From NCBI GenBank assembly GCA_964036275.1, contig OZ038437.1, forward strand, positions 2,918,501-2,982,500: 64,000 nt of DNA, read 5' to 3'. Shown piece by piece: positions 31,879 to 48,511 of the stretch. This DNA comes from Litoditis marina (Eukaryota > Nematoda > Chromadorea > Rhabditida > Rhabditidae). The notes below the pieces were generated by a model, which did no database searches, was not told the origin of the DNA, and saw only the letters and a program-made list of their open reading frames with translations. Position numbers and translations under genes: made by a program. Each line of letters opens with the position of its first letter. Position 1 is the first letter of the stretch.

Positions 31879-32078
31879 TATAGTCGTCGCCAACGGAAAG
31901 GCGGGAGAGTACTGTATATCTCACTTTCCGCTGTGTACGCACGCATGTCTTCGACTCCAAAACATGTCCGTTGTGTACTCTAATAGCGTAGTGATTCGTA
32001 GCGGCTTGCTACGAATCTTTTGCTCCCAGGTTTGATTCCGGCGAGAGACAGACTTTCATAAATTTGGCACCCACTGTA
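31879..32078 (+). mobile_element. tRNA-box inverted-repeat element, copy 5
   Basis: Complete: TATAGTCGTCGCCAACGG start, A-box-like TAGCGTAGTGATTCG, B-box-like GGTTTGATTCCGGCG, end TTTGGCACCCACTGTA. Confidence 0.85.
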
Positions 32079-32544
32079 CTGTTTGTTTCTGATACCAGAT
32101 GGTTCTCCCAATAAAACAAGTTTATAATCAAAACATTCATATCTAAAAGAAATTCATGAAAATTCAATGTTAGTTGAACAGTAAACAACCGTGTTGTTGG
32201 TTAAGAAGACGAATTGTGTGTTACCCAATCAGTAAATTAACTGGTTTTCGTTTGTTCCATATTATAGAAAAACGAATAAAACGTGTTAGTTTTGTATCAA
32301 TTCCTAACTAACAAAAATTCCATAACAAGTCAATGTGATCGTTAGTTGAATCAGTAAACAAGTTTTTTTGTTTCATATTCAATTACCAGTGTAACTTGTA
32401 TGTTTTATTCACATTCCAAACGTCCAAACTAAAAAAAAGCTCCATGATAAAAAAAGTTCCATGACGATGTGATCGTTAGTTGAATCAGTAAACAACGGTG
32501 TTTTTCGTGGAGATGACGAATTGTGTGTAACAGCCGCACAGACA

Positions 32545-33000
32545 GGCCCCGCAAAAACGGTGATCTAGGCGACTTTAAAGTTGTGTTTGGCACGCAGGAA
32601 GAGTTAGATGAAAACGAAGTTTTACTTGAGCCCCTTTTTATCTGGTATACCCCCCCCCCCCATTCCAATTTGATTATTGTTAAGAAAGATGACCTAGGCG
32701 AATTTGCTCGAAATTCGTGTTTGGTACGCACCAAACCAGAAGAATACATGTTGGTCTATACATGTTGGACAAAATGTACTAAGTCTATGACAGAAGTTCA
32801 GCATAATTGTAGTGAGTCGTAGTTTGATATAAGCTGCTCGCAAAAAGTGATGAAGGCGAATTTGCTCAAAACTCTCGTCTGGCACGCACAAACTGAACAG
32901 GAAAACTTTTTGATTTGAGTCCGTTTAGATACTGCTGAGAAAGGTGTTATAGCTGAAGTTGGTCAAAGTTTGTGCTTGGCGTGGACCAAACTTAAAAGGA
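32545..33000. repeat. Degenerate tandem array ('GATGA-GGCGAATTTGCTC')
   Basis: The phrase GGTGATCTAGGCGACTTTAAAG (32559), GATGACCTAGGCGAATTTGCTC (32688), GATGAAGGCGAATTTGCTC (32849) and a weaker GTTATAGCTGAAGTTGGTC (32946) recurs every 100-160 bp. It is followed each time by GTTTGGCACGCA-like words. A C-run near 32649 interrupts. The plus-strand open frame over it is unlikely to be a gene. Confidence 0.65.
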
Positions 33001-33120
33001 AGACTTGTTGGTCATAGTCATTTTGTCACTTCCAAAAACCGTTGTCGGGGTGAAGATCACATTTTCAAATCGTTTCTAGAAAACTCTCCAAGAAGTGGGG
33101 GGGGGGGGGGTTAAATAGCT

Positions 33121-33317
33121 TGTAGTCGTCGCCAACGGGCAGGCGGGAGGGTACTGTATATCTCACTTTCCGCTGTGTATGCCCGCATGTTTTCGACTGC
33201 AAGGCTTGCCGATTGTGTGATCTGATAGCGCAGTGGTTAGCGCCCTGCTACGACTGTTTTGCTGGCAGGTTCGATTCCGGCGAGCGACACAAATTTGTAA
33301 ATTTGGCACTCACCATA
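33121..33317 (+). mobile_element. tRNA-box inverted-repeat element, copy 6
   Basis: Complete copy with the best A-box (TAGCGCAGTGGTTAGCGCC; D-arm GCGC/GCGC pairs) and B-box GGTTCGATTCC. A G-run of 11 lies just upstream. Confidence 0.85.
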
Positions 33318-33349
33318 CTCAGCCGGTGCGACAGTGCCGACCGAGCCGC

Positions 33350-33600
33350 ATATAGTTTGTTCCACCCACTCATAACCCTCTACAGTAATCTGCTCAAACT
33401 TCCAGGTGAAAGTTCGGTATATTTACGTGTTTGAATTTTCTCCATTTTTTGGTAGCGCCTTCTGCATGTGGACTACTACAAACTATTAAAGTTCCGAACC
33501 ATGATAATAAATTAATCATTAGAAAACGCCTCTCGAATATTCGACGAATTACTGTAGAAGGACATCGATTGGTGAAACAGAGTATACTCGAACTGGAATC
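33350..33600. repeat. 'TTGTTCCACCCACT' repeat, copy A
   Basis: Matches 60010-60245 along its length: TAGTTTGTTCCACCCACT, AACCCTCTACAGTAATCT, TCTTCTGCATGT-like, and ACATCGATTGGTGAAACAGA. A two-copy repeat of about 240 bp, possibly gene-derived, with no frame conserved by eye. Confidence 0.7.
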
Positions 33601-33954
33601 GAGATATCAGCATCAGGTTGATACTGTTGCTGCGCCTCGAAATCCGCTTTCAGTGAACAATTTGTAACCCTCATCGCTAGAAAATTGTAAGCAACAGAGG
33701 ATCTTATTGAGAAGCCTTCAGGGATCCCATGTACCTTGACCTACGTACATTGGATCATCACAATGTAGAGTCACATAAGAGCTGGAGGGGGGGGGTTGAA
33801 GTTCAATAATTTCATCGGGAAGACTACCCCTTCACTCCCTGTCTTTCTATCCTAAAATCACGTGAAGGGGCGTGGCTTCGGGTCAGGGTCGCTGTACTCC
33901 GTTATCACATCGCCATTCGACGAAAATAACATGAACCGTCCTGTGCCATCTTCT

Positions 33955-34480
33955 TTTTGTTCTGACATAGTGGTCGCCCGGTAGATGTGACCAGAGATTA
34001 CTGTAATTCTAATTTTTTTGTGTGCTTGTATTGTACCGTCATATATGGCACCGTGGTAGTCTCTAGTTTCTCCTCAACTCTTCTCCCTGTTCTGGCATAG
34101 TGGTCGCCCGCTGAAAATGTGACCGAAGATTACTGTAACTTTTAGTTCCTCATGTGCTCGTTACGTTTGTAGGACTGTGACCAGTGTATGCAAATACGAA
34201 TGATGATACTGTAACTTTATGTTTGACGTGTGCTCTCGTGTAACTGTTCTGAAATAGTTTTCGCTATCAATTTTGTTCTGACATAGTGGTCGTCCGGTTA
34301 GTGTAACCAGAGAGTACTGTAACTGTTAGTTTCTTGTGTGTTTGTACCGGTATATGGCACGGCAACAGAAGTAGTGTGCTAGTGTTTCTCACGCTTTTTC
34401 TCTGTTCTACATAGTGGTTGCATGAGTTTAGGACATACTGTATCTGGTAGTCGGGGTGCTCCAGCCATGTCATCATTCTC
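33955..34480. repeat. Degenerate tandem array ('CATAGTGGTCGCCCG')
   Basis: TTCTGACATAGTGGTCGCCCG begins units near 33959, 34090 (TTCTGGCATAGTGGTCGCCCG) and 34273 (TTCTGACATAGTGGTCGTCCG), with a decayed unit near 34404. Each is followed by TGTGACC.. and ATTACTGTAA. Unit length is about 130-185 bp. No gene seen. Confidence 0.75.
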
Positions 34481-34927
34481 ATTTTTCAATCTCATCATTC
34501 TCATTATTGGCATTCTTTCGCGTTTCAAACTTTCGTTCCGTTATTACACACTGTGTAATAAATATTTGGTTTGATTGCTATTTGATTTGATTTGATGTGC
34601 TGTGACATAGTGTTGAGGTTGACCAAGGGAATGCGAGAACAATTACTGTAACTTCTAGTTTTTGTGTGATCGCCCAAACAACGGGAACAGACCGCACTGT
34701 AACTTTAATTTCCTCTTGACAGGTTTTACCACTAGAGCAAGAACAAACTGAATACTCCAACTGCTCTACTGGAGACAGAATTTCCAGGCCGTTTTCAAGT
34801 AATCTATTTTGGCACTACTCGTAGCGCTTTTTCGAGACTGCCAGTTGTTGTCTCAACCGATTAGAGTTGGTTATCAGTGCGCCGTAGCAGACAGTTCGGC
34901 TTACCAATACTCAGAAAAAAAGAATCT

Positions 34928-35268
34928 CGGACTCTCTCCCTCTCTATTCTCCTTTCCTTCTATCTATTATGTCTATTTTTCTCTCTAATCATTTATTCTC
35001 TAGTTCTCACTCTCTCCTTCGTTCTTCTTCTGTCTCCCCCCCTCTCTCTAGTCAGTTCTCTCCCCCACTCTTTTTCTTTATAAAACTTTCTCATCTCTAT
35101 TTCCCTCGCCCTCCCCTCTCTCTATTTCCTTCTCGTTCTCCTTTCTCTCTATCCGTTATCTTCGTGCTCTTCCCTCTCTCTCTCTCTCTCTCTCTTCCTC
35201 TCTCTCTCTCCCCTCTCTCTCCCTCTCTTCCTCTCTTTCTCTCCCGCTCTCTCTCTTCCTCTCGCAGA
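34928..35268. repeat. Long polypyrimidine (CT-rich) tract
   Basis: More than 300 bp of almost only C and T, ending in (CT)n runs. It is a low-complexity tract. Any Ser/Leu/Phe-rich open frame across it is spurious. Confidence 0.95.
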
Positions 35269-35269
35269 A

Positions 35270-36736
35270 GTTGCGCATTCCACCATCGAATATTTTTGTG
35301 AGTAACAGCTGTAGACTGAACTTGCGTTCTTGTCTCGAACGAAATTTCTCTAGAACAAAAGTATTAAACACGGAGACAGCTGACCGTGTTTTCAGTTTAA
35401 TTTGCACTATAAACATCTAATCTTCACCACGTGAGATTATTAATAGATATCGATGATTCTGTATCAATTATGTAAATAATAGCAACATGTGTATAGTTTC
35501 AATCATTCCCACTGAGATTTCGGCAAAGTGCCAACAAAATTTCCAAGCAGCTTTTCACCATGTAAATGTTATCCAAAACACTAAAAGTTTTTCTGAGTGG
35601 TATCTCACCTCAATTCAGTTGGTTTTCATTTACTTTTTCTTTCTCTATGTATCTCACATGCTTGCATGTAAATAAATCAATCAAAAAACCTTACTTTCAG
35701 TACGTGAGTGAAAATTGCTTTCATAGAACCTTCACTTCTATGAAATGTACTCGTTCTAAGTATTATTGGCACGCTGCTAAAGTCTCAGTGGCAATGGCGG
35801 GAACTATAGTAATCACGTGAAGCGTGGAGTAGTCACGTAATATGAAACTACACATTCTCTCGTAACGTGAAACTGGTGCACTGCACATTAATGGTCCAAA
35901 ATTTTACGTGACAAAAAGTTCAAGTATTTGCAGTGTTTAGAACATGGAACATTCCAATCAGAAAAGTGCAACTAGAAAGTGTCATGTATCAACTTTCAGG
36001 CTTCATTCAACTGTGAAAATTCACTGAAAGTTCATTTTCAAAAACCTAATCACAGATCTGGTTTATAAGTTGCTCTATTTGTTCTTATAATAGTTCTAGT
36101 CTTTCTCAGAGAAAATGATACCAAAAACATGTAACAAATGTTATTTATTTGCGTCAGCAGTAGGTCAAAACACTGGTTTTTGATCAACAAGAGAGTGAGA
36201 GAGCGAGAGTATTGATTTGCAATATAGCCAGGACATTGTTGTTTTGGCTTGTTATTTCACTTGCTATTCTTAGACGGAGCAAGTGCTCTCTCCCAAATAT
36301 TTGTCATATTTGTTGGATTTTACTTAGAAAAATGGAATTTAAGTTGTAACTTTATAGTTTTTACATTTCTCGTCTATGTTAAGCTTGTAAGGAACCATTT
36401 CCAAATATATTGGTACTGTAGTTGGGTAATTCGGGCGTTTTTCAATCATTTTAGGATCTTTTTCCTTGAATATTTGTCAACCTGAGTTTTTGTTAGTTGA
36501 GAAAATCTAAATACTTGTAACATTGACACTTTAGAAATAAATGCAATAGTTATCTATTTTATACTTTTTTATTTCGAAAGTCCATCACGAATTCTTTCTG
36601 TTTAGTAGGTTGGACTATATAACTAGCTAATTTTTGTGTAGAATATCTAATTGTCTTCGATAACTAAATCTGCTTCTTTCCACTATACGAACCACTTGAG
36701 ATCTACATACCGTGAATTACTTGTGATTGTACGTTC
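35270..36736. other. AT-rich intergenic, no gene seen
   Basis: AT-rich sequence between the polypyrimidine tract and the ferritin promoter. Short frames show no domain, and a GAGAGTGAGAGAGCGAGAG patch is at 36191. At 35656-35690 the phrase CACATGCTTGCATGTAAATAAATCAATCAAA matches one in a PIG-V intron at 21511-21550. It may be the tail of another dispersed repeat. Confidence 0.4.
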
Positions 36737-36858
36737 CACGTGGATAACTATACTGTTAGTCAATTGCACAGTCACGTGAAACATGGTAAACACAGCACAA
36801 CTCAGAAGCGTGCATTGACAAAGTGCACGATTCCTCATTAAAGTGCTTACTTCACGTG
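36737..36858. promoter_or_regulatory. Three CACGTG motifs upstream of ferritin
   Basis: CACGTG occurs at 36738-36743 (followed by GATAA), 36773-36778 and 36853-36858, about 140-260 bp before the ferritin ATG. C. elegans ferritin genes are known to be controlled by an upstream iron-dependent element with hypoxia-response cores (RCGTG) and GATA sites. That these motifs act likewise is inference. The second and third lie inside an inverted-repeat element. Confidence 0.45.
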
Positions 36859-36882
36859 ACTATTCATGTTAGTTCTGGTATA
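36749..36882 (-). mobile_element. TATACT-type inverted-repeat element in ferritin promoter
   Basis: TATACTGTTAGTCAATTG at the left and ATGTTAGTTCTGGTATA at the right. It is the reverse complement of the 13390-13522 copy with high similarity. Its right edge is about 110 bp upstream of the ferritin start codon. Confidence 0.85.
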
Positions 36883-36994
36883 GTAGTGTCCTCGTGTTTT
36901 CTTGTTTTCAACCCACTTTTCTCTCATGATGTTATCACTTGAACAACCAAATACCCATGTTTGTTATTCTCAACTTTCAGAAAACCAAAACAAA

Positions 36995-40942
<3,948 letters not shown>

Positions 40943-41500
40943 GCCGTTATCGATTGATTTTTATCGATTTTTCATGACTTGATGATACATACACGTGTTT
41001 AATTTGTTTTCAGCACTCGTTTGATGTAAGGAGATTGTATATTTTTGAGATGAGATAAAGTTTTTTCTATGAGTTTTGCCGATGGAATCTTCAGAATAAG
41101 AGAAACGGTGCAGTTATGAGCTTTTTGAGAGTATAACTCAATGACAGGTGATTGAATCGTGAAAAGAGATTGCATGAAGTCTACAATTCTCTGATATTGA
41201 TTCCTGGCAGAGTGATTATTTTTATAATTTCAGCGAGTTTGCTCCGAGTACTAAGAATTTTTGAAAACAAACCTGAGTAGATTGTAGGAAGAATTTTTTG
41301 TCACTATGGGGGAGGAAAATACAATTTGAATTGTAATATCCTCTGTAACCACAGCAAAGGTGCTGTATATCCAGTTGGGTTCAAATTACAAATACGGCAG
41401 GGTCGAACAAAACTACTGATGCGCCCTAAAAACAGTCGCGCAAAAATACAGAACAGTAGTTTGTATAAGGTTTCACTAACCGCTGTGACTACTCTTGATT
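40943..41500. other. Ferritin 3' flank
   Basis: AT-rich sequence after the ferritin stop, with candidate polyadenylation words near 41055. I see no other gene. The TACAAATACGGCAGGGTCGAAC phrase near 41390 resembles the dispersed GTAGTTTGATC intron words. Confidence 0.4.
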
Positions 41501-41501
41501 A

Positions 41502-41973
41502 AAGGGACCGTACCTCTATAATGTGCAATGTACGTATTTTTTTGAAAAATGAAAAAAGTCATTTATTCTGTTTTGATATAAAAGTTCATACCCTACGTAC
41601 AGAAAGTTCAAAAAATCCCATTTTGTGGGAGCAAAACAGAAGCCAACAGGATTTGGGTTACTGTAATGCAGCAATTCTCAATCTCTCACTGCTTTGTAGT
41701 TTTCATAATATTTAGCAATTTTTTTTTCACAGATTTCCTATTGGTAATTTTGGCCATGTTTTGAATATGGTTTCGTATTTTTATGGACATTTTGAAAATT
41801 TTGTACGTAGGTGAACTCGGCGGTGTATGTACGTGCGCGTGGTCGCGCCACATTTTTGAGAACACGGAGCAAGACAGGAAGTTGGGACCTATATGAATGA
41901 TTTCGGTTTTTTAATGTGAAAAATATCGACTAATCAGCTCAAACCTCCAAATTAAGGAGGAACGGTCCCTTTA
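41502..41973. mobile_element. TTAAAGGGACCGT element with inverted ends
   Basis: Left TTAAAGGGACCGTACCTC and right GGAGGAACGGTCCCTTTAA are inverted and bounded by TTAA. About 470 bp, no long open frame. A non-autonomous element of the TTAA-target kind is the simplest reading. Confidence 0.8.
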
Positions 41974-42267
41974 ACAGGAGACAAGTCGAAGTATGTCTGT
42001 ACTTTTGCACAACGGCTAAACATAAACAAATGAACACTGTTCATATAGTTTTTGTCGCAACCTCATTGAGACCCCCCCCCCCCTTTCTTCTCTTTCTTTG
42101 TTTGTTAGTTGAAGCAGACCGGAGAGCAACATGGTTTCTCGTAAAGCTGCTGTATCCTACTTTTGATTGGACGCGTTGCGTGTCGCGCGCCCGAAACAAA
42201 ACCTCTGCTCAAGTTGTGTTCCAGACTCCCCATTCAAGTCAAACCTATTCTCAGTTTCAGATAGGCC

Positions 42268-42464
42268 TATAGTGGGTGCCTAATTTGTAATTTCCTGCGT
42301 CTCGCCAGAATCGAACGTGCGAGCAAAATATTTGTGGCACGGCGCTAACCGCTGCGCTATTAGTGCACATAAACATCATAATGTGGAATCGATCAGATGT
42401 GTGCGTACACAGCGAAAAGTGAGCTAAACAGTATCCTCCCACCTTTCCGTTGGCGACGACTATA
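42268..42464 (-). mobile_element. tRNA-box inverted-repeat element, copy 7
   Basis: Complete minus-strand copy: TATAGTGGGTGCCTAATTTG at the left and CCGTTGGCGACGACTATA at the right. Its edges show the TATAGT/ACTATA inverted termini of the family well. B-box side CAGAATCGAACG, A-box side GGCGCTAACCGCTGCGCTA. Confidence 0.88.
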
Positions 42465-42862
42465 GTCTTTCAGCAGTATGAAGAGTGTGGTGAGAACATG
42501 CGCACGCATGCAAACTCCTCACAGCATGCATTTCTAATTTTGAAGCTGGATTTTGACTGGTTTTGACGAAATTTCTCCAAATTGTGCAGATTCACGAAGA
42601 ATGGAAGATGCTGAAATTTTTCAGCCCACGCAGAATGAGGTTGAACGAAAAGAGAATAACTACCGTAATCTGCTACGCTAGTGAACAATTTTGAATTGTT
42701 TCAAAAAGTTTGAACACATTATCATCGGTATTCGAAAGTTTGCGTTGAATTTGAAAGTTGTCGATGAATGATCAGTCTGTTTCCATTCCTCCATTTGATG
42801 CCCCTCTCTTCTTTCTAAGTTGTTTATATGTTTTGTTAATGCGTATCCCAAGTCATAAAGGC

Positions 42863-43212
42863 ATACTAGAAGTCAATTGAATAGTCACGTAAATTCAGCA
42901 TTCTACTGAGAAATCGGGCGAACTCTTTATTTAACCCGGTATTTCGTTAACCCCATCAGTTAACCTTAACCGGGTCACCTGGTTAACCCTTTCGTCAACC
43001 ACTTGGTAAACCCGAAATTTCTTCCAAAATACACTGTAAAAGAGGGTTACAAAAGGGTTAACCAGGTAACCCGGTTAGGGTTATTTGATGTGGTAAACGA
43101 AATACCGGGTTCCTTGTGGAATCGGCGAAATCGTGCACTTTTTCATTGCACGTTTCAAAATTCTACTGTTTTTAACATATTTCACGTGACTGTGAACTTG
43201 ACTAACAATATA
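42863..43212 (+). mobile_element. TATACT-type element split by a nested insertion
   Basis: The left half (ATACTAGAAGTCAATTGAAT, 42863-42932) and right half (TCGTGCACTTTTTCATTGCA to TTGACTAACAATATA, 43132-43212) belong to one element. It is interrupted by the 42933-43111 element. Confidence 0.85.
42933..43111. mobile_element. AACCCGGTATTTCG element, nested
   Basis: AACCCGGTATTTCGTTAACC at the left and GGTAAACGAAATACCGGGTT at the right are near-perfect inverted ends. The inside is rich in GGTTAACC and GGGTTAACC words, like 18238-18483. It inserted into the TATACT-type element, so it is younger. Confidence 0.9.
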
Positions 43213-43314
43213 CAATGCTCAATACGCTAGTCCAAGCACATGGATGTTCGAAATAATGACTTCAATACGGCATGCCATTTTCTTTGTTAGATTCCATTAG
43301 CGCGACTATTCTGT

Positions 43315-44102
43315 TTAGGCAGGGTTCATACTTCCTGTCGCTGAATTCAGCAACACGCGCGACATTACACAAATCATGATTATCGATCGCGTCGCCTGTT
43401 GCCGAATTGCGCTACAGCGACGTCGCGTCGCCAACTGGGTGTTCATACTTTTTTGTGGCCAAATCACGTCGCTGTCGCTTAATTTGGCGACAATTGCTGC
43501 CGAATTCAGCGACAAGTGTAGTTTACTAGCTAGTAAAATACATGACGGGTCGCTGATTGGTTTTTGCTTAACTTTTTCTTCATTACTCCAATTTCTCAAA
43601 TTCGAATGATTATTATGGTTGTTACTAACTCAGTTAAAATATATATTACTTGTGTCAATATTGTTCACCGGTAATTGGGGTGGGAAATAATCTGATTTTT
43701 GACTTTCTAAAGCTGTCAAAACAAATGATTAACTTGGAAAATCACACTTTCGAACTTGGAGTGTGTTTTAAAACAAAACAAATCATTAATCGAGAGTAAA
43801 ACATTGGATCTTATAAAAAAATCACTAATTGTATCATGATAGAAATTTCCACCTAATAACCATGATAAGATTTTTCGAACAATCTAGACCAAAATCATCA
43901 AGTAAAATTTTTTGAAAAATATCATGGTTTTTAAATTTGACATTTAGTACAAATCGAAGAAAAAATCGTTCATACTTTTTGGTAGCTAGATCAAGCGACA
44001 TTGCTGCTGCCAATATGAGCGACAGCAGCATTTTGAAAATGCTACGCGGCGACTGCTGCTGTCGCCTAATTCAGCGACAGAAAGTATGAACCCTGCCTAG
44101 CC
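43315..44102. mobile_element. GCAGGGTTCATAC inverted-repeat element
   Basis: Left TAGGCAGGGTTCATACTTCC with TGTCGCTGAATTCAGC, and right TTCAGCGACAGAAAGTATGAACCCTGCCTA, are inverted over about 35 bp. It is about 790 bp with repeated GCGACA/TGTCGC words inside and no transposase. CAGGG ends recall hAT elements, but I see no 8-bp target duplication. Confidence 0.88.
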
Positions 44103-44525
44103 ACTGGACCACCCATTATGCATGAATAATCGATTATGTCGCACCCCGAGCCTCCTAACCCAAATCCTCATTAGCCATATGCATCACGGAGCTATACATA
44201 TTCGAAGCTCTATCTATTTTGTCTACCATATTTGTAGTAGTATTTTATTCTATATATCGATTCCATCATTTTTTATATCCAAAATTGGTGCTATAGTTGT
44301 ATTCCCAATACTACTGTGCTATACTTTTATTCGATATCTGGAACGTATATTTCCAATCATTTTCTGAACATATATTTCGGAAAACTACGTATTTCCTACA
44401 TTCTTCAATAGACTGGAGGACATATATTTTTTGTGTGCAGAACAAAGTGAGTTTTATTTATAATATATAATAGTGACAACTAAACGAAAACAATAATCCC
44501 AATAATAACATTTATGATTTTTTTA

Positions 44526-45231
<706 letters not shown>

Positions 45232-47138
45232 AGGGATGAAAATTACGAGGCTAAAAATAGGCTAAATCTAGGGAATTATGAGTAAAATAAAATAGCTATT
45301 TTTTAACCTTTTTAGGCTAGTCGTTTCCTAGAATAGGCTAGCTGTTTCCTAGAGTAGGCTAGCTGTTTCCTAGAATAGGCTAGCTGTTACCTAGAATAGG
45401 CTAGCTTTTACCTAGAATAGGCTAGCCGTTACCTATTTTAGCCTGGTGAATACCTATTTTAGCCTATAAATACCTATTTTTCCCTAGTAAATACCTATTT
45501 TAGCCTAGTCGATACCTATTGTAGCCCTGTAGCAAGCTTACTTCCGCTCCGAAAAAAGCGGGTCGAATTTCTGCTGTGCAACCTTTGGCTATGAACTCGA
45601 ACTATCACACAAAATCACGAGAACATCATTCGCTTTCATGGAAACAATTTATTTTACTCCACCACTTTCATGCTTCTAAAACAGGAGAAACACTGAGAAC
45701 AAAAAACTGATTACATAGATTTATTCGTAGCAAAACACACTGGTATAAATAACACAATAATATTCTTCTGTCGATCTTTCATGGAGGAATGGCTGTGGTG
45801 GCTACGATCGGTAGTTGGGCGACGAATATAGGCTGTAGACGGATGCGTGTACTTCAGAAGCTAAAAATAAATAAATGAGTATACACCTCAAACTGTCAAC
45901 TATATCAGATACCCACGTACCCATAAAAGTAATCATTTATGTTATGTTACTACAAGTTTGGAACTCTGCCTAGAAAACGCGTAGATTCACATTCTACCAA
46001 ATTAATTTCTGCTTTTGAATAAACATACCGGCTAGGTCTTGTAAGGATGAGGTATTATTTCGTGGGGGGCGCATCTATCTTCGAACCATCTGGTAGAACT
46101 GACTCATCATAGGAGCCCTGGAATAAACGAATGTAGATACCGCGAAAGACAACATATACCACCCAAATTTGACTGAACTGTCGGGTAAAATGGCTAAATG
46201 CGCTCACTCACATATAAATAAGGAGTAGTTAACTAAATGGGTAAGCTTTTTGATGGAAATAGGTCAAAAATAGGAAATAAGCAAAAAAGCCCTTTAATAG
46301 TTGTTTTGCCAAATTAGTCCATGAAAACAACTGGGAAGCTTAAATTCAACAATCTAAAGCCAAAACTGCTTTTAAAACTCACTGAGGTAAACTAGATACT
46401 AAGACAAAAACATACATTAATTCAGGTCCGGTACAAATTCTGGATTAGATGAAATAATCAGATTTTAATAACAATAATAGATGGCTAAGACTGCTCTTCA
46501 AGCTACTCACCTTGTAATCATAATTGAGCTGTCCGTGTTCGTCCCTGCAGCGAAATGAAGCTCCAGAATGACATGTTTAGATTACCTGTAAGAAAAGAAG
46601 TATTAATTTTTCTAAAAACAGAAGTACTGAAATGGAATAAATTGAACTGCTCATCTCATAATTCAACTTGGTCGAGGCGGAAGATGTTTTTCTAATTCGA
46701 AAATAGCAAAAACACGGAAAAACTGGCATTTAATGAACAAACAACTATAATTTTGACTATGTAGTGCGTGTTTCAATGAAGAATGCTGATTATTAAATTT
46801 AAAACATAGAACAACAAAAATAACGCGTAAACGTGAGAGAAAACAAAAAATTTAGGTAAAAATGAAAATGATAAAAAAATTTAAATTGTCAGCCGCGAAA
46901 TTACGGTAGCAAAAACGGCGCTCCAGGACCATTAAATAATTTTAGCTAAAATTAGCTATTTTTAGCCTAGCAAAACCAGCTTGTTCAACGACTTGGCTAA
47001 TCTAGGCAATTATAGGTATTTCTAGGTGTTTCCGCGTTTTCTAGGCTAAAGTTAGCTAAAATAGGCTAGTATCCTATTGAATACCTATTTTTCCCTAGAT
47101 TTAGCCTATTTTAGCCTCGCAAGTTTCACCAGAGTTGA
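45232..47138. mobile_element. Inserted element with TAGGCTAGC-rich inverted ends
   Basis: About 1.9 kb splitting the RNase H domain. Left end TGAAAATTACGAGGCTAAAAATAGG and right end, read inward, GAAACTTGCGAGGCTAAAATAGG are inverted. The left subterminal zone has five to six tandem units of about 21 bp (TAGGCTAGCTGTTTCCTAGAA), then AATACCTATTTTAGCCT units. Mirror-image words stand at 46935-47125. The interior 45540-46930 has no long open frame. I could not settle the target duplication. Confidence 0.8.
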
Positions 47139-48511
47139 AACAAGGAGAAGGAAAGAATCAAACTGTTATTGCATACGCAAGCCGTACGTTGAACAAACAT
47201 GAATCAAGATACCCAGCAGTAGAACTGGAAGCACTAGGATTAGTTTTCGCAGTCAAGAAATTTTGACCATACATCGATGGAGCTAAATGCAATATCATTA
47301 CTGATCATTCTCCACTGAAATCACTATTATACCGAAAAGATTTAACCGGTAGGCTAGCAAGATACCAAATAGTCCTACAAGAGTACAACATCACAATTAG
47401 CCACCGACCTGGCAAGAAAAATCAAGTTTGCGACACCCTTAGTCGACACTTACCAAAAATTGAGACTACATTAGTTGCATCAGTCTTCACAGATGAACCT
47501 CTAGAACATAGGATCAAGAGGAAGGAGATCATTAAAGAACAACAAGATTGCCAATGGATTAAACAAATCATTGAAATCATTGACCTCACTGGAAACAACA
47601 ACAATGATACTGACTACATTGTGATAGATAATGTATTGTACAAAGCAGCAGAGAACAAAGGTAAACCACCGCGAATAGTTCTACCTGACACATCGAAACT
47701 CAAGTACAACCTAATTGAGACAATACATGAATCCAAATTTGGCACAGCTCATCTTGGTATCCACAAAACGAAATCTATAGTCAGCAACATTGCTACTTGG
47801 AATAACGTCATGGAAGATATACGCATAGTGATCAAAAACTGCAAATCATGCCAACGCAACAAAGACCCAAGCGCATACAGAAACTGTGAACCATTAGGTG
47901 AATTTGAAGTACCAACATCACCACTTCAAAGAGTCCACATAGACTGTGTAGGACCATTAGCGCTAACGAACGAGACACGAATGAAACATATCATAGTTAT
48001 GATCGACTCATTCACCAAGTTTGCGATAGCTGAACCATTACGAGACCTGACAGCTATAAACACAGTACGCGCAGTAACTGAGAGATTAGTAGCCCGATTC
48101 GGAGCACCAGAACTGATTGTTAGTGACCAAGGTTCTAATTTTACCAGCAAACTATACAAAGATGCGCTTAAACTAATGAGTATCAGACATTCGATGTCAG
48201 TCGCTTACCACCATCAGGCTAATGGCCTAGTTGAGAGATTCAATCATACATTAGAAGCACTCATAGCTAATGACATAGCGAAAGGAAGAGATGATTGGGA
48301 TGAGAATATCCAATTACTAGTACACGCATACAACTCAACTGAGAATGCAATCACGAAAATGTCACCATTCTATCTGACCAAAATAACACCGATTTACAGT
48401 GAACCACTTACAATCATCGCCATTGAATATCCTAATGTAGTCATCAGAACAAAAGATGGAAAGTCGAAAACCTACCACTCCAACCAAATTAAGAAATTCC
48501 ACCAAATTTAA
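47139..48511 (+). pseudogene. Ty3/gypsy pol remnant: RNase H end and integrase
   Basis: Continues the split RNase H (VIAYASRTLNKHESRYPAVE, then TDHSPLKSLLYR) and ends in an integrase. A TGA at 47263-47265 breaks the RNase H part. The region from 47621 to 48511 is open for 296 codons. Integrase signs: zinc-binding H..H..C..C (IHESKFGTAHLGIH, NCKSCQRN), catalytic D in HIDCVG, D in SDQGSNF, and E in ANGLVERFNH. The D,D,E order is complete, so the integrase alone looks intact. It ends with SNQIKKFHQI and TAA at 48509. Confidence 0.93.

Noticed and set aside
32523..32822. A 99-codon plus-strand frame as a gene
   Set aside because: It coincides with a degenerate tandem array and a homopolymer C run.
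34877..35416. Ser/Leu/Phe-rich and Glu/Arg-rich frames over the polypyrimidine tract
   Set aside because: Low-complexity DNA, no splice structure or domain.
36972..36994. An iron-responsive element hairpin in the ferritin leader
   Set aside because: The leader after the putative acceptor is only about 14 bases and lacks a CAGUG loop.
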